Assembly (NCBI RefSeq): GCF_000190375.1
Contig: NZ_AEWG01000074.1
Location: forward strand, 62,001 to 126,000
Origin: Rubrivivax benzoatilyticus JA2 = ATCC BAA-35
Lineage (GTDB): Bacteria; Pseudomonadota; Gammaproteobacteria; Burkholderiales; Burkholderiaceae_C
Length of the DNA stretch: 64,000 nt
Direction: 5' to 3'
The position numbers and the translations under genes were made by a program. Each line of letters opens with the position of its first letter. Within the stretch, counting starts at the first letter, position 1. Of the stretch, positions 37,620-48,059 are shown in pieces. A model generated the notes under the pieces. It was given only the letters and a program-made list of their open reading frames with translations, did not search any database and had not been told where the DNA came from.

Positions 37620-37644
37620 GTCAGGTCCCGAGGGACCTGACCCC
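37617..37644. repeat. Perfect 28-bp palindrome, REP-like or terminator
   Basis: GGGGTCAGGTCCC (37617-37629), a 2-nt centre (GA), and GGGACCTGACCCC (37632-37644). It lies between the convergent EamA and glycine-zipper genes. No T-run follows on either strand, so a dispersed REP-type element is as likely as a terminator. Confidence 0.75.
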
Positions 37645-37672
37645 GGCCTTTCCGGCCTCTCTGCCCCCAGCC

Positions 37673-37891
37673 TCATTTCTTGCCCTTGCTGGTCTCGTGG
37701 CCGATGACGCCACCGACCGCGGCGCCGCCGATCGTGCCGGCCGCGCTGCCGCCGGTCAGCACCGAGCCGGCGACACCGCCGATGCCGGCGCCGATCGCGG
37801 TGTCGCGCTGCTGGGTCGTCATGCCGGAGCACCCGGCGAGCGCCACGGCGGCCACAACGCTGGCAATGGCGAGAGGGCGTGTCGTGTTCAT
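37673..37891 (-). CDS. Glycine-zipper lipoprotein, OsmB-like
   Basis: A 72-residue protein with a lipoprotein signal (IASVVAAVALAGC, lipobox LAGC). A glycine-zipper membrane segment follows (AIGAGIGGVAGSVLTGG, then GTIGGAAVGGVIG). The pattern matches small outer-membrane or periplasmic lipoproteins such as OsmB, often osmotically induced. The ATG is preceded by AAGGAG about 8 nt upstream. Confidence 0.85.
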   Translation of the reverse strand: MNTTRPLAIASVVAAVALAGCSGMTTQQRDTAIGAGIGGVAGSVLTGGSAAGTIGGAAVGGVIGHETSKGKK

Positions 37892-38008
37892 GGTTCCACT
37901 CCTTGCAGGATCCGGGGCTCGGTGGCCCCGATGGAACCAGTGTGGAACACCGCCGGTGCGGCCGGCGTCGGCGGGCTCCTAAGCCGCTGTACGGCCTGTC
38001 CTACGCCG

Positions 38009-38664
38009 TCAGCCGCGCCGCGCGCTGCGGCCGTAGCTGCGGAACCTGGCGATCACCTCGTCCATCTCGGCACGGCCGAGCACCCGCGGCTCGGTCACCG
38101 CCAGCGCCTTCAGGTAGACCTCGCACAGCGACTCGATCTCCTGGCAGACCTTCATCGCCTCGGCCAGCGTCGCGCCGGCGGCCACCAGCCCGTGGTGCGC
38201 CAGCAGGCAGGCCTTGCGATCGGCCATCGCCTCGCCGACCGCCGCCGAAAGCGCCTCGGTGCCGAAGGTGTGATACGGCACCAGCGGCACGGTGTCGCCA
38301 CCGGCCACCGCGATCATGTAGTGGAAGGCCGGCAGCGGCCGGTCCAGGCAGGCCAGCGCGGTGGCGTTCGGCGAATGCGTGTGCACGACGGCGTTCAGGT
38401 CCGGCCGGGCGCGGTAGACCGCCTGGTGGAAATGCCACTCCGACGACGGCTGCCAGGTGCCTTCGACACGCCCGTCGGCGAGGAAGACACGCACGAAGTC
38501 CTCGCCGCAGACCTCGGAGCCCATGCCGGTCGGCGTGATCAGCATCGCGTCGCCGCAGCGAACGCTGAGGTTGCCGGTGCTGCCGCGGTTCAGCCCGCGC
38601 GCGTCGAGCAGCCGCACCGCGGCGGCGGCGTCCTCGCGTGCGGCGACCTCGACGAAGGGCACGC

Positions 38665-38668
<4 letters not shown>
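38009..38668 (-). CDS. Class II aldolase/adducin family protein, methylthioribulose-phosphate aldolase or dehydratase
   Basis: A 219-residue class II aldolase fold. It has zinc ligands in VVHTHSPNATAL and LAHHGLV, catalytic Glu region SSEWHFH and GNLSVRCGD. It lies directly after mtnA, whose stop region overlaps its ATG, and after mtnP. In organisms using the DHAP shunt an aldolase of this family (Ald2) splits 5-methylthioribulose-1-phosphate to DHAP and an aldehyde. MtnB dehydratases share the fold. With no mtnC, mtnD or mtnE nearby, I favour the aldolase. Confidence 0.85.
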
Positions 38669-40622
<1,954 letters not shown>

Positions 40623-40769
40623 AGGTCGTCGAGGCGCCGCGGCACGCGGCGGAGTCGGGAACGAGGAAGGCCGGCGCCCGCGTAGGCGGCCGGCCTCGTG
40701 CCGCCGGCGTTCACGCCGCCGGCGATGCGGCATCCTACGTCGCGCTGCCGCGTCTGCGGCTGCCGAATG

Positions 40770-41798
40770 TCAAGCCGCCGGAGCGCCCTGCTCCGCCGCG
40801 GCACGCGCCGGGCGCTGCGCCAGCGCGTGCACGACGGCCGCCGGCTCGGCCTTCAGGCGGTGGTCCGACCAGACCTGGCGCCAGCGACGCGCGCCGGGTT
40901 CGCCGTTCCACAGGCCCAGCATGTGGCGCGCGACGTGCGCCCAGGGCACGCCGGCGGCGGCCTGGCGCTCCATGTAGCGCACCATCGCCAGCTCCACGGC
41001 CGCACGGTCCTGCGCCGGCGCGGGCTCGCCGAAGAACCGTTCGTCCCAGGTCGAGAGCGTCCAGGGCTCGTGATACGCGGCGCGGCCGACCATCACGCCG
41101 TCGACGTGGGCGAGCTGCGCGGCGATCGCCTCGTCGCCGGCGATGCCGCCGTTGACGACGATGGTGAGCTGCGGGAACTCGGTTTTCAGCCGGTGCGCGA
41201 CCTCGTAGCGCAGCGGCGGGATGTCGCGGTTCTCCTTCGGGCTCAGGCCTTCGAGCCAGGCGTTGCGCGCATGCACGATGAAGACCTCGCAGCCGGCCTC
41301 GGCCACGCTGCCGACGAAGTCGCGCACGAAGGCGTAGCTCTCGTCCTTGCCCAGGCCGATGCGGTGCTTGACGGTCACCGGCAGCGACACCGCGTCGCGC
41401 ATCGCCTTCACCGCGTCGGCGACCAGCGCCGGCTCGTTCATCAGGCAGGCGCCGAAAGCGCCGCGCTGCACACGCGGGCTGGGGCAGCCGCAGTTCAGGT
41501 TGACCTCGTCGTAGCCCCAGCGCTCGGCCAGCTTCGCGCAGGCGGCCAGGTCGGCGGGCTCGCTGCCGCCGAGCTGCAGCGCGACCGGATGCTCCTCGTC
41601 GCCGAAGTCGAGGTGCCGCGGCTGGTCGCCGTGCAGCAGCGCACCGGTGGTCACCATCTCGGTGTACAGGCGCGCGTGCTGGGTCAGCAGGCGGTGGAAG
41701 TGGCGGCAGTGGCGGTCGGTCCAGTCCAACATAGGCGCAACACAAAGGCGCCAGGGGCTGGGTTCGACGGCAGGGACGGAAGCAGGAACGGCAGACAT
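40770..41798 (-). CDS. dusA: tRNA-dihydrouridine(20/20a) synthase
   Basis: FMN enzyme that reduces uridines in the tRNA D-loop. It has 342 residues with APMLDWTDRHCRHFHRLL, catalytic Cys in NLNCGCPSPRVQ, VKHRIGLGKDESYAF, HARNAWLEGLSPKENR and VVNGGIAGDEA. The length and KENR segment fit DusA rather than DusB or DusC. The 147 bp between it and mtnP hold no gene I can see. Confidence 0.95.
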   Translation of the reverse strand: MSAVPASVPAVEPSPWRLCVAPMLDWTDRHCRHFHRLLTQHARLYTEMVTTGALLHGDQPRHLDFGDEEHPVALQLGGSEPADLAACAKLAERWGYDEVNLNCGCPSPRVQRGAFGACLMNEPALVADAVKAMRDAVSLPVTVKHRIGLGKDESYAFVRDFVGSVAEAGCEVFIVHARNAWLEGLSPKENRDIPPLRYEVAHRLKTEFPQLTIVVNGGIAGDEAIAAQLAHVDGVMVGRAAYHEPWTLSTWDERFFGEPAPAQDRAAVELAMVRYMERQAAAGVPWAHVARHMLGLWNGEPGARRWRQVWSDHRLKAEPAAVVHALAQRPARAAAEQGAPAA

Positions 41799-41838
41799 CG
41801 CAGGGCTCGCGCGCCGGGCGGCGCAGCCGGCGATTGTC

Positions 41839-42645
41839 TCAGCCCGGCGCGCGCACGAAGTCCTGCAGGGCCTCGATCACGCGCTCCGGGGCGCTCATGT
41901 GCGGCAGATGACCTTCGGCATCGATGACACGCAGCGTGCTGCCGGCGATCGTGCGGTGCAGGAACTCGGCCGCCTCCAGCGGCACGGCGGCGTCGGCTCG
42001 TGTCTGCAGCAGCAGCGTCGGGCGCTGCAGGCGCTGCAGGGTCTGGCGGTAGTCGCACTGGAAGATCGAGCACAGCACGGTCAGGATCGCGTCGGCCGGC
42101 ACGCTCTTGATCGCCCGGGCGAAGTGCTCGGCGAGTTCGGGCCGGTCGCGGTTGCCCATCGCCACCGGCGCGAACTGTTCGGCCCAGGCGTCGCGGCCGA
42201 TCGTCACCGCGCGGTACAGCGCGTTCAGGTCGGCCTCGCTGAAGCCGCCGTGGTAGCCGGGCTCGTCGAGGTAACGCGCCGACGCGCCAATGCAGGCCAG
42301 GCGCGCAAACTGCTCCGGACGCGCGATCGCGGCGAGCATGGAGGCCGTGGCGCCCATCGAATGGCCGACCAGCACGACGTCCTTCAGTGCCAGTTCGTCG
42401 AGCAGCATGTTGAGGTCACGCGCGTAGCCGTCCATCGTCAGGTAACGATGCTGCTCGAAGGCCGCCGGGTCCGAACGGCCGGCGCCGACGTGGTCGTACA
42501 GCACGATGCGGAACTCGTCGGCGAATGCGGGCCAGATCGTGTCCCAGGCGCGCTGATCGGTGCCGAAACCGTGCGCGAACACGAGGCTCCGGGCCGCGCC
42601 GGCGCGGCCCACGATGTGGACGTGGTGCTTGTCTCGCACTTCCAA
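41839..42645 (-). CDS. Alpha/beta hydrolase, RsbQ/KAI2-like
   Basis: A 268-residue hydrolase resembling Bacillus RsbQ and plant KAI2/D14. It has VFAHGFGTDQRAWDTIWPAF, VLYDHVGAGRSD, nucleophile VGHSMGATAS and His in AEGHLPHMS. The start chosen is TTG at 42645 because GGGGAGG precedes it by about 6 nt; GTG two codons in is possible. RsbQ-type enzymes partner PAS-domain regulators in sensing; no such partner is in the window. Confidence 0.85.
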   Translation of the reverse strand: MEVRDKHHVHIVGRAGAARSLVFAHGFGTDQRAWDTIWPAFADEFRIVLYDHVGAGRSDPAAFEQHRYLTMDGYARDLNMLLDELALKDVVLVGHSMGATASMLAAIARPEQFARLACIGASARYLDEPGYHGGFSEADLNALYRAVTIGRDAWAEQFAPVAMGNRDRPELAEHFARAIKSVPADAILTVLCSIFQCDYRQTLQRLQRPTLLLQTRADAAVPLEAAEFLHRTIAGSTLRVIDAEGHLPHMSAPERVIEALQDFVRAPG

Positions 42646-42710
42646 GAGCGGCCTCCCCAAGGTCCTCCGCGAGCGATTGTCACCAGCGACCGGACGGCAA
42701 GAAGCCGGTC

Positions 42711-43592
42711 TCAGGCCCGGCGTGTATTGGCTTCGATCGTGTCGGCAAAACGCGGCAGCAGCTCGGCCGGCAGGTCGTGGCCCATGCCGTCGACGATCTC
42801 GACCTGCGCGCCGCGGATCTTGACGCCCAGGTCGTGCGCCGCCGCCGGCGGCACCAGCGGGTCGGCGCGGCCGTGCAGCACGACGGTCGGCGCGCGGATC
42901 GCGCCGAGCATCGGCGTGCGGTCGCCGTCGGCGATGACGGCGGCGATCTGGCGCGCCGTGCCGGCCGGGCGCCAGGCGCGGTCGACCGCCTGCTCGAAGC
43001 GGCGGCGCATCACCGCCGGGTCGGGCGGATAGCCGGGGCTGCCGATGCGCTGCATCACGCGCTCCAGGTGGGCGACGATCGCGGCGCGCGAGTTGTCCGC
43101 CGGGCGAGCGAGCAGCGCCTGGCGCGCACGCAGCGTCGGCTGCGGCAGGCCGCGCGCGCCCGAGGTCGTCATCATCAGCGCCAGGCTGCGCACGCGCTCC
43201 GGGCGACGCGCGGCGATGTGCTGGGCGATCATGCCGCCCATCGAGGCGCCGCACAGGTGCGCAGAAGCCAGTCCCAGCGCGTCCATCACGCCCAGCGTGT
43301 CGGCCGCCATGTCGGCCAGCCGGTACGGCGAGCGTGACGGCAGGTGCAGCGCGTAGCGGATGCCGGCGAACGCGAGGTTGGGCACGCCCAGCGCGTCGAA
43401 ACCCTGGCTCAGGCCGGCATCGCGGTTGTCGAAGCGCACGACGCGAAAGCCCCGCTCGACGAGCTGCTGCACGAACTCCTCGGGCCAGGCCGTGAGCTGC
43501 ATGCCCAGCCCCATCACGAGCACCAGCGGCGTGCCGTCGGGCGGGCCGCGGTCGTCGACTTCGATGGCGATGCCGTTGGCGGTGACCTGCAT
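42711..43592 (-). CDS. Alpha/beta hydrolase
   Basis: A 293-residue hydrolase of the aclacinomycin-methylesterase/3-oxoadipate-enol-lactonase branch. It has LVLVMGLGMQLTAWP, FDNRDAGLSQ, nucleophile CGASMGGMIAQ, Asp in LHGRADPLVPP and His in GMGHDLP. The substrate is unknown. It lies between the RsbQ-like and AhpD-like genes on the same strand. Confidence 0.9.
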   Translation of the reverse strand: MQVTANGIAIEVDDRGPPDGTPLVLVMGLGMQLTAWPEEFVQQLVERGFRVVRFDNRDAGLSQGFDALGVPNLAFAGIRYALHLPSRSPYRLADMAADTLGVMDALGLASAHLCGASMGGMIAQHIAARRPERVRSLALMMTTSGARGLPQPTLRARQALLARPADNSRAAIVAHLERVMQRIGSPGYPPDPAVMRRRFEQAVDRAWRPAGTARQIAAVIADGDRTPMLGAIRAPTVVLHGRADPLVPPAAAHDLGVKIRGAQVEIVDGMGHDLPAELLPRFADTIEANTRRA

Positions 43593-43690
43593 CAGCGGCC
43601 CCCTGCCCCGGCGCGGAACGGGCCGCGGCGGCGGCACGGGACGCGGACAGTCATGGCGCCGATGTTATCGGCAGCCGTGCCGCCGCGGTC

Positions 43691-44053
43691 TCAGGCGGCG
43701 GGCGCCGCACGTTCGCCGCCGAACTCCTCGTAGGCCTGCAGGGCCTTGGCCGCGTACATCAGCGACGGCCCGCCGCCCATGTAGACGCACAGCCCCAGCA
43801 TCTCCTCGAACTCGGCACGCGTGCAGCCGAGCTTGACCAGCGCGTCGGCGTGAAAGCCGACACAGGGATCGCAGCGTGCGCCGACCGACAGCGCCATCGC
43901 GATCAGTTCCTTGGTCTTCTTGTCCAGCGTGCCGCTCTTCGTGGCCGCCATGGCCAGGGCGGAGAAGCCCCGGGTGGTGTCGGGAATGTCGGCGCGCAGC
44001 TTGGCCAGCGAGGCCGAGATCGAGGCGGTGAGGTCGCGATAGGAGTCGGTCAT
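43691..44053 (-). CDS. Carboxymuconolactone decarboxylase family protein (AhpD-like)
   Basis: A 120-residue helical protein with the AhpD-type redox motif (ALSVGARCDPCVGFHADALV: Cys-x-x-Cys and the following His). Such proteins act as small alkylhydroperoxidase-like thiol reductases. The ATG at 44053 is well placed; the gene stands alone about 100 bp from the hydrolase. Confidence 0.9.
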   Translation of the reverse strand: MTDSYRDLTASISASLAKLRADIPDTTRGFSALAMAATKSGTLDKKTKELIAMALSVGARCDPCVGFHADALVKLGCTRAEFEEMLGLCVYMGGGPSLMYAAKALQAYEEFGGERAAPAA

Positions 44054-44171
44054 GATACGGGGCGGGGTATGGTTGCCAACCCGCATTCTGCCCCTTCCGA
44101 CGGCCGTGTGCTTGCCCTGGCACAAGCCGCGGCAGCGTCGGGCCAGCGGCCTGCCCGCCCGCACCAGCGTC

Positions 44172-44591
44172 TCACTCGACGACGAAGAGGAAGCCGACCA
44201 GCTCGCCGCGCTCGTCCTGCATCTCGTAGACGTCGGCGCCGTCCACCGCCGCCGGGCCGGACATCCGGGTCGCGGCCGCCCGGGCCGCAGCCAGCGCCGC
44301 CAGGCGGTCGGGCACGGCGTCCCAGGCGGCATGCTGCTGCTGGTGCGCCTGTTCACGCGCCGCCAGCACCGCCGGCGTGTCGCCGGCTTCGCCGTCGGGG
44401 GTCAGCGTGCCATCGGCGCGCGCACGCAGGTACTCGTCGCGCACGGCCGCGCGTGACGGCGCCTCGGGAGCGGCCACCGGCACCAGGCGCACGCCGGGCG
44501 GCACGCGGGCCGGCTCGGCCAGCGGCTCCTGGGCGACGGCGCTGCCGGCGGCCAGGGCCAGCGCAGCGATCAAGGGGGACATCGGGTTCAT
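44172..44591 (-). CDS. Secreted Ala-rich hypothetical protein
   Basis: A 139-residue protein with a signal peptide (PLIAALALAAGSAVAQE) and an Ala/Arg/Glu-rich helical body ending DERGELVGFLFVVE. The ATG at 44591 has AGGAG 8 nt upstream. No family is recognised; it is presumably periplasmic. The 281 bp between it and the lipocalin gene hold no further gene I can support. Confidence 0.7.
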   Translation of the reverse strand: MNPMSPLIAALALAAGSAVAQEPLAEPARVPPGVRLVPVAAPEAPSRAAVRDEYLRARADGTLTPDGEAGDTPAVLAAREQAHQQQHAAWDAVPDRLAALAAARAAATRMSGPAAVDGADVYEMQDERGELVGFLFVVE

Positions 44592-44872
44592 CGGACATCT
44601 CCTGGTGCGAGGGCGGGTTCGAGCCGGCCGGCATCGGGCGGTCGTACAGGCTGGTCGCCGTCCTCGTGACGGGCCGCCGGGAAGGCTGCCCCATGACGAC
44701 AACCGTACGCCGCCACCCGGCGGGTGCAGGTCGGGCGGCAAGGCACGGTGGCGTAGGACGAAGCCGTGTGCAGCGCGCGCCCGGCCTTGGAGCAGGCGCG
44801 ACGAGGCGCGAGCCCGCACGCCTGACGGTGTGACCGCCGCGGGGGAACGCGGTGCCCCCGCTGTTCGCGTCG

Positions 44873-45808
44873 TCAGACGCGGCCCGGTGTGCGCGTCGCG
44901 GCGTCGCCGCCCGGGTCGGCGGCTCCGTCCTCCGGCGGGAGATGCAGGTGCAGCCGCTCGACGGCGAAGCCTTCGCTGCGCGCGATGTCCAGCAGGGCCT
45001 GCAGCGTCTGCGGCGCAACCGACGGCGTGCGCGACAGCAGCCACAGCGACTCCCGGCTCGGGTGGCCGAGCAGCGCCACCGTGTAGCCGCGATCCAGCGC
45101 GAGGATGCGGCAGTCGGCCCAGCCCAGCGGCAGCGCGTGCAGCCAGGACGGCAGGAAGTTCTGCTCCAGCCGGGCATTGCCGCTGCCCGGCACCACGCGC
45201 ACCACGCCGCGGGCGACACGCTCGCGGCCGTCGGCCCCACGGCCACGGTTCTCGACCCGCAGCCCGTCGCCGGACAGGGTGTAGTGCACCTGCGGCGAGC
45301 CGACGCCCGCGGCAGCGCGCCGCGAGCCCAGCCGCGCCACCTCGTGCCAGGTGCCGGCGTAGCGCGCCAGATCGACGTGCTCGACGGTGGCCAGCGGCGG
45401 CCAGGCCGGCGGCTGCATCCACTTCTGCAGCAGCGGCACGCCGACTCCGAGCACGGCAGCCGCCGTGGCGGGGCTGGTGCGGTCGCGCCAGCGTGCCGGC
45501 AGCAGCGGCCACAGCAGCCCCAGCAGGCTGGCCCAGGGCAGCGCGGCGGCGTCGCCACCCACGGGCGGCGGCACGCGGGCGGACGGCGGAACGGTGGCAG
45601 GCCCCGTCTTCAGCACGCGCCACAGCGCTGTTCCGGCGAGCAGCACGGCCAGCCCCGAGGCCGCCAGGCGCCACGGGCTGGCCGCGCGGCGCGCACGCCG
45701 GCCCAGCGTCTCGGCGCCGGCGACCAGCCGCCGTTGACGCGCGATCAGCGCCGCCTCGGCCGCCTCGATGCGCGCGTCCAGGTCGGCGTCAGGCGGCAGC
45801 ACGTTCAT
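44873..45808 (-). CDS. Membrane-anchored bacterial lipocalin with helical N-terminal extension
   Basis: A 311-residue protein. Residues about 143-290 match bacterial lipocalin Blc closely (VDLARYAGTWHEVARLGSRR, NFLPSW, CRILALDRGYTVALLGHPSR and SLWLLSRTPSVAPQTLQALL). Instead of the usual lipoprotein signal it has a charged helical stretch (residues 1-45) and hydrophobic segments near 47-66 and 88-106. These resemble the membrane proteins encoded by the genes before it. The stop of the YqjE-like gene overlaps its start by 20 bp. A role in lipid handling at the inner membrane under envelope stress is inferred. Confidence 0.85.
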   Translation of the reverse strand: MNVLPPDADLDARIEAAEAALIARQRRLVAGAETLGRRARRAASPWRLAASGLAVLLAGTALWRVLKTGPATVPPSARVPPPVGGDAAALPWASLLGLLWPLLPARWRDRTSPATAAAVLGVGVPLLQKWMQPPAWPPLATVEHVDLARYAGTWHEVARLGSRRAAAGVGSPQVHYTLSGDGLRVENRGRGADGRERVARGVVRVVPGSGNARLEQNFLPSWLHALPLGWADCRILALDRGYTVALLGHPSRESLWLLSRTPSVAPQTLQALLDIARSEGFAVERLHLHLPPEDGAADPGGDAATRTPGRV

Positions 45809-46259
45809 CGGCAGGGCCCGGGTTGGCCTGGCGCGGCGGGGACGTCGGCGTCAGCGTCAGGTGACGCCGCGTGCGCGGCAGTTGCAGCAGCGGCACCAGA
45901 CGGCGGATGCGCCGCAGCGCCAGCAGCGCCGCCGCCAGATTCAGCGCCAGCACCAGGGCCAGTGCCCAGGCCCAGTGCAGGCCGGCTTCGAGCAGCGCGA
46001 CGGTGGCGCCGGCCCACAGCGCCAGCCAGCCGGTGACGGCCAGTACCGCGACCGCCACGACCAGCATCAGGATCTGCGCCAGCGCACGGCCGGCGCGCAC
46101 CAGCTCGAGCGACAGCAGCTCGACCCGGTCGCTGACCAGGCCGGGCAGTTCCTGCAGCAACGACTGCAGCGTGCCCAGCCAGCCCTGGGGCGGCGGCGGG
46201 GACGAGGCCGCACCGGCCCCGCCCTCGCCGTCCGGTGCTGCGCTGCGGGCGTCGTCCAT
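45789..46259 (-). CDS. Phage-holin-like/YqjE family membrane protein
   Basis: A 156-residue protein. A helical membrane-proximal part (QSLLQELPGLVSDRVELLSL) is followed by two transmembrane helices (ILMLVVAVAVLAVTGWLALW and ALALVLALNLAAALLAL). It matches the YqjE/holin-3_6 family found beside YqjD-type genes. The function is unknown; these operons are stress- and stationary-phase-related in enterics. Confidence 0.85.
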   Translation of the reverse strand: MDDARSAAPDGEGGAGAASSPPPPQGWLGTLQSLLQELPGLVSDRVELLSLELVRAGRALAQILMLVVAVAVLAVTGWLALWAGATVALLEAGLHWAWALALVLALNLAAALLALRRIRRLVPLLQLPRTRRHLTLTPTSPPRQANPGPADERAAA

Positions 46260-46268
46260 CGGCGCCGC

Positions 46269-46604
46269 TCAGCGCGTCAGGCGCGCGATCAGCACACCGA
46301 CGGCCAGCGCGGTGGCGATCGCGGCGATCGGGTGCTCGCGCACCGTCTCGCGCAGGCTCTCGGTCCACTCGTCGCCGGTCTCGCGCAAGGCATCGGCCTT
46401 GGCATGCAGGCGCTCCTGGGCGTCGTGCACGCCGTCGTGCAGCCGGCTGACGTGCGGCGCGGCACGATCGGCCAGACGGTCGATGGTCTCGTGCGCGCCC
46501 TGCACCACGCGCTGCAGCAGTTCGTCCTGCTGGACGCGGCCGTCGGGGCTGCCGGCCGTGGCGGCGGCGGCAGCGCGGGGGGTGTCGTCGGGAGTCGAAG
46601 TCAT
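46269..46604 (-). CDS. DUF883/YqjD-type membrane protein
   Basis: A 111-residue protein with a long amphipathic helix (DELLQRVVQGAHETIDRLAD, later LHAKADALRETGDEWTESLR) and a C-terminal membrane helix (HPIAAIATALAVGVLIARLTR). This is the layout of YqjD/ElaB proteins, which are inner-membrane-anchored and bind ribosomes in E. coli. It lies 9 bp before the YqjE-like gene. Confidence 0.85.
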   Translation of the reverse strand: MTSTPDDTPRAAAAATAGSPDGRVQQDELLQRVVQGAHETIDRLADRAAPHVSRLHDGVHDAQERLHAKADALRETGDEWTESLRETVREHPIAAIATALAVGVLIARLTR

Positions 46605-46617
46605 CGGGGGTCTCCAG

Positions 46618-46860
46618 TCAACGCGGCGTGCCGCGACGGAACAGGTTGACGAGGGTCGGCACGATGACCGCGCCGGCCAGCGAAACGAGGAGCGCGCCAA
46701 GGCTGGACTCGCCGATGCCGACCTGCGGCGACAGCAGCCAGACCGCCAACGCCGCGCCGATGACGCCGCCGACGGCGTGGAGGAACAGGCCCTGCTGCGC
46801 GTCGGAGCGCGTGATCCTGCGGGCGCCCCCGCCGACGGCAAGCCAGACGACGGGGTTCAT
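46618..46860 (-). CDS. GlsB/YeaQ/YmgE family stress membrane protein
   Basis: An 80-residue protein with three hydrophobic segments (PVVWLAVGGGARRI, FLHAVGGVIGAALAVWLL and SLGALLVSLAGAVIVPTLVN). This is the pattern of transglycosylase-associated/GlsB-type stress proteins. It is the first gene of the four-gene membrane-stress operon; the ATG at 46860 has GGAG upstream. Confidence 0.85.
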   Translation of the reverse strand: MNPVVWLAVGGGARRITRSDAQQGLFLHAVGGVIGAALAVWLLSPQVGIGESSLGALLVSLAGAVIVPTLVNLFRRGTPR

Positions 46861-46948
46861 CACCGGCAGCTCCAGTCTCCATCATCTGGCAATCGCAGTG
46901 CCCGGACCGATGCGGGGGGCTTCGCGCCGAGGCCGGGGCGCGGCGCGC

Positions 46949-47980
46949 TCAGGCGTCGAAGCCGGCGGCCAGGGCCTTGACGACCTCGGCCGCGGGCGCT
47001 TCGCGGCAGCCGTCGCGGCGCGTGCCCGACCACAGCGGCGTGAAGTCGTCGCGGCCCAGCGCCTCGGCACGTTCACGCAGCGGCGCCAGCGCCGCCGACG
47101 CCAGCGGGAACGGCGGCGCCACCGCGCTCAGCGGGCCCAGCTCGCGCATCGCCCGGTTGACGAGCCCGCGCGCCAGGCCGCCGGAGAACAGGTTGGTCAG
47201 CACCGTTGGCTCCGACGGCTCGCGCAGCCGGGCGCGGTGCAGCGCCGAGGTGCGGGCCTCGTCGCAGAGCAGGAAGGCGGTGCCGCACTGCACGGCCGTG
47301 GCGCCGCGCTCCATCGCCGCACGCACGCCGGCCGCGTCGGCGATGCCGCCGGCGGCGATGACCGGCACGTCCAGCCGCGCCACCAGCGCCGAGACCAGCG
47401 TCGCGGTGTCGAGCTGGCGCGCCGGGTCCGGGTCGAGGAAGTGGCCGCGGTGGCCGCCGGCCTCCAGCCCCTGGGCGATGACGGCGTCGACGCCGCGAGC
47501 CTGCAGCCAGAGCGCCTCGTCCAGCGTCGTCGCCGAAGCCAGCACGAAGGCGCCCCAGCGGTGCACGCGCGCCAGCAAGGCCGGCTCGGGCAGGCCGAAG
47601 TGGAAGCTGACGATCGGCGGACGCACGGCCTCCAGCAGTTCCGCGGCCTCGGCGCCGAAGGGTTGTCGGCTGGCCACTGCCGCACCGGGCCCGGGCGGCG
47701 GCAGGCCCAGTTCGTCGTAGTACGGCGCCAACGCGGCCAGCCAGCGGCGGTCGAACGCCGCCGCGGGCGGCGGCGGCACGTGGGCGAAGAAGTTGACGTT
47801 GTACGGCCGGCCGGCGTCACGCAGCCGCTGCAGCGACTGCTCGAGCGCTGGCAGCGGCAGCATCGCCGCTGCCAGCGAGCCGATCGCGCCGGCGTCGGCG
47901 GCAGCCAGCGCCAGGCACTCGTCCTGTACGCCGGCCATCGGGGCCTGGATCAGGGCCAGGGTCTGGAACGGGAGGCGCAT
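46949..47980 (-). CDS. Nitronate monooxygenase (2-nitropropane dioxygenase type)
   Basis: A 343-residue FMN enzyme with IQAPMAGVQDECLALAAADA, NVNFFAH, VDAVIAQGLEAGGHRGHF, PVIAAGGIADAAGVRAAMER and GATAVQCGTAFL. It oxidises alkyl nitronates such as propionate-3-nitronate. The ATG at 47980 directly precedes the barrel. Confidence 0.93.
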   Translation of the reverse strand: MRLPFQTLALIQAPMAGVQDECLALAAADAGAIGSLAAAMLPLPALEQSLQRLRDAGRPYNVNFFAHVPPPPAAAFDRRWLAALAPYYDELGLPPPGPGAAVASRQPFGAEAAELLEAVRPPIVSFHFGLPEPALLARVHRWGAFVLASATTLDEALWLQARGVDAVIAQGLEAGGHRGHFLDPDPARQLDTATLVSALVARLDVPVIAAGGIADAAGVRAAMERGATAVQCGTAFLLCDEARTSALHRARLREPSEPTVLTNLFSGGLARGLVNRAMRELGPLSAVAPPFPLASAALAPLRERAEALGRDDFTPLWSGTRRDGCREAPAAEVVKALAAGFDA

Positions 47981-48059
47981 GCATCGATTCTGCGTCGCTG
48001 CAGATGCCCCCGGTTCCGCTGGTGGCAGGCCGGACGCGGCGCCGTGCCGGCGCGAGAGA

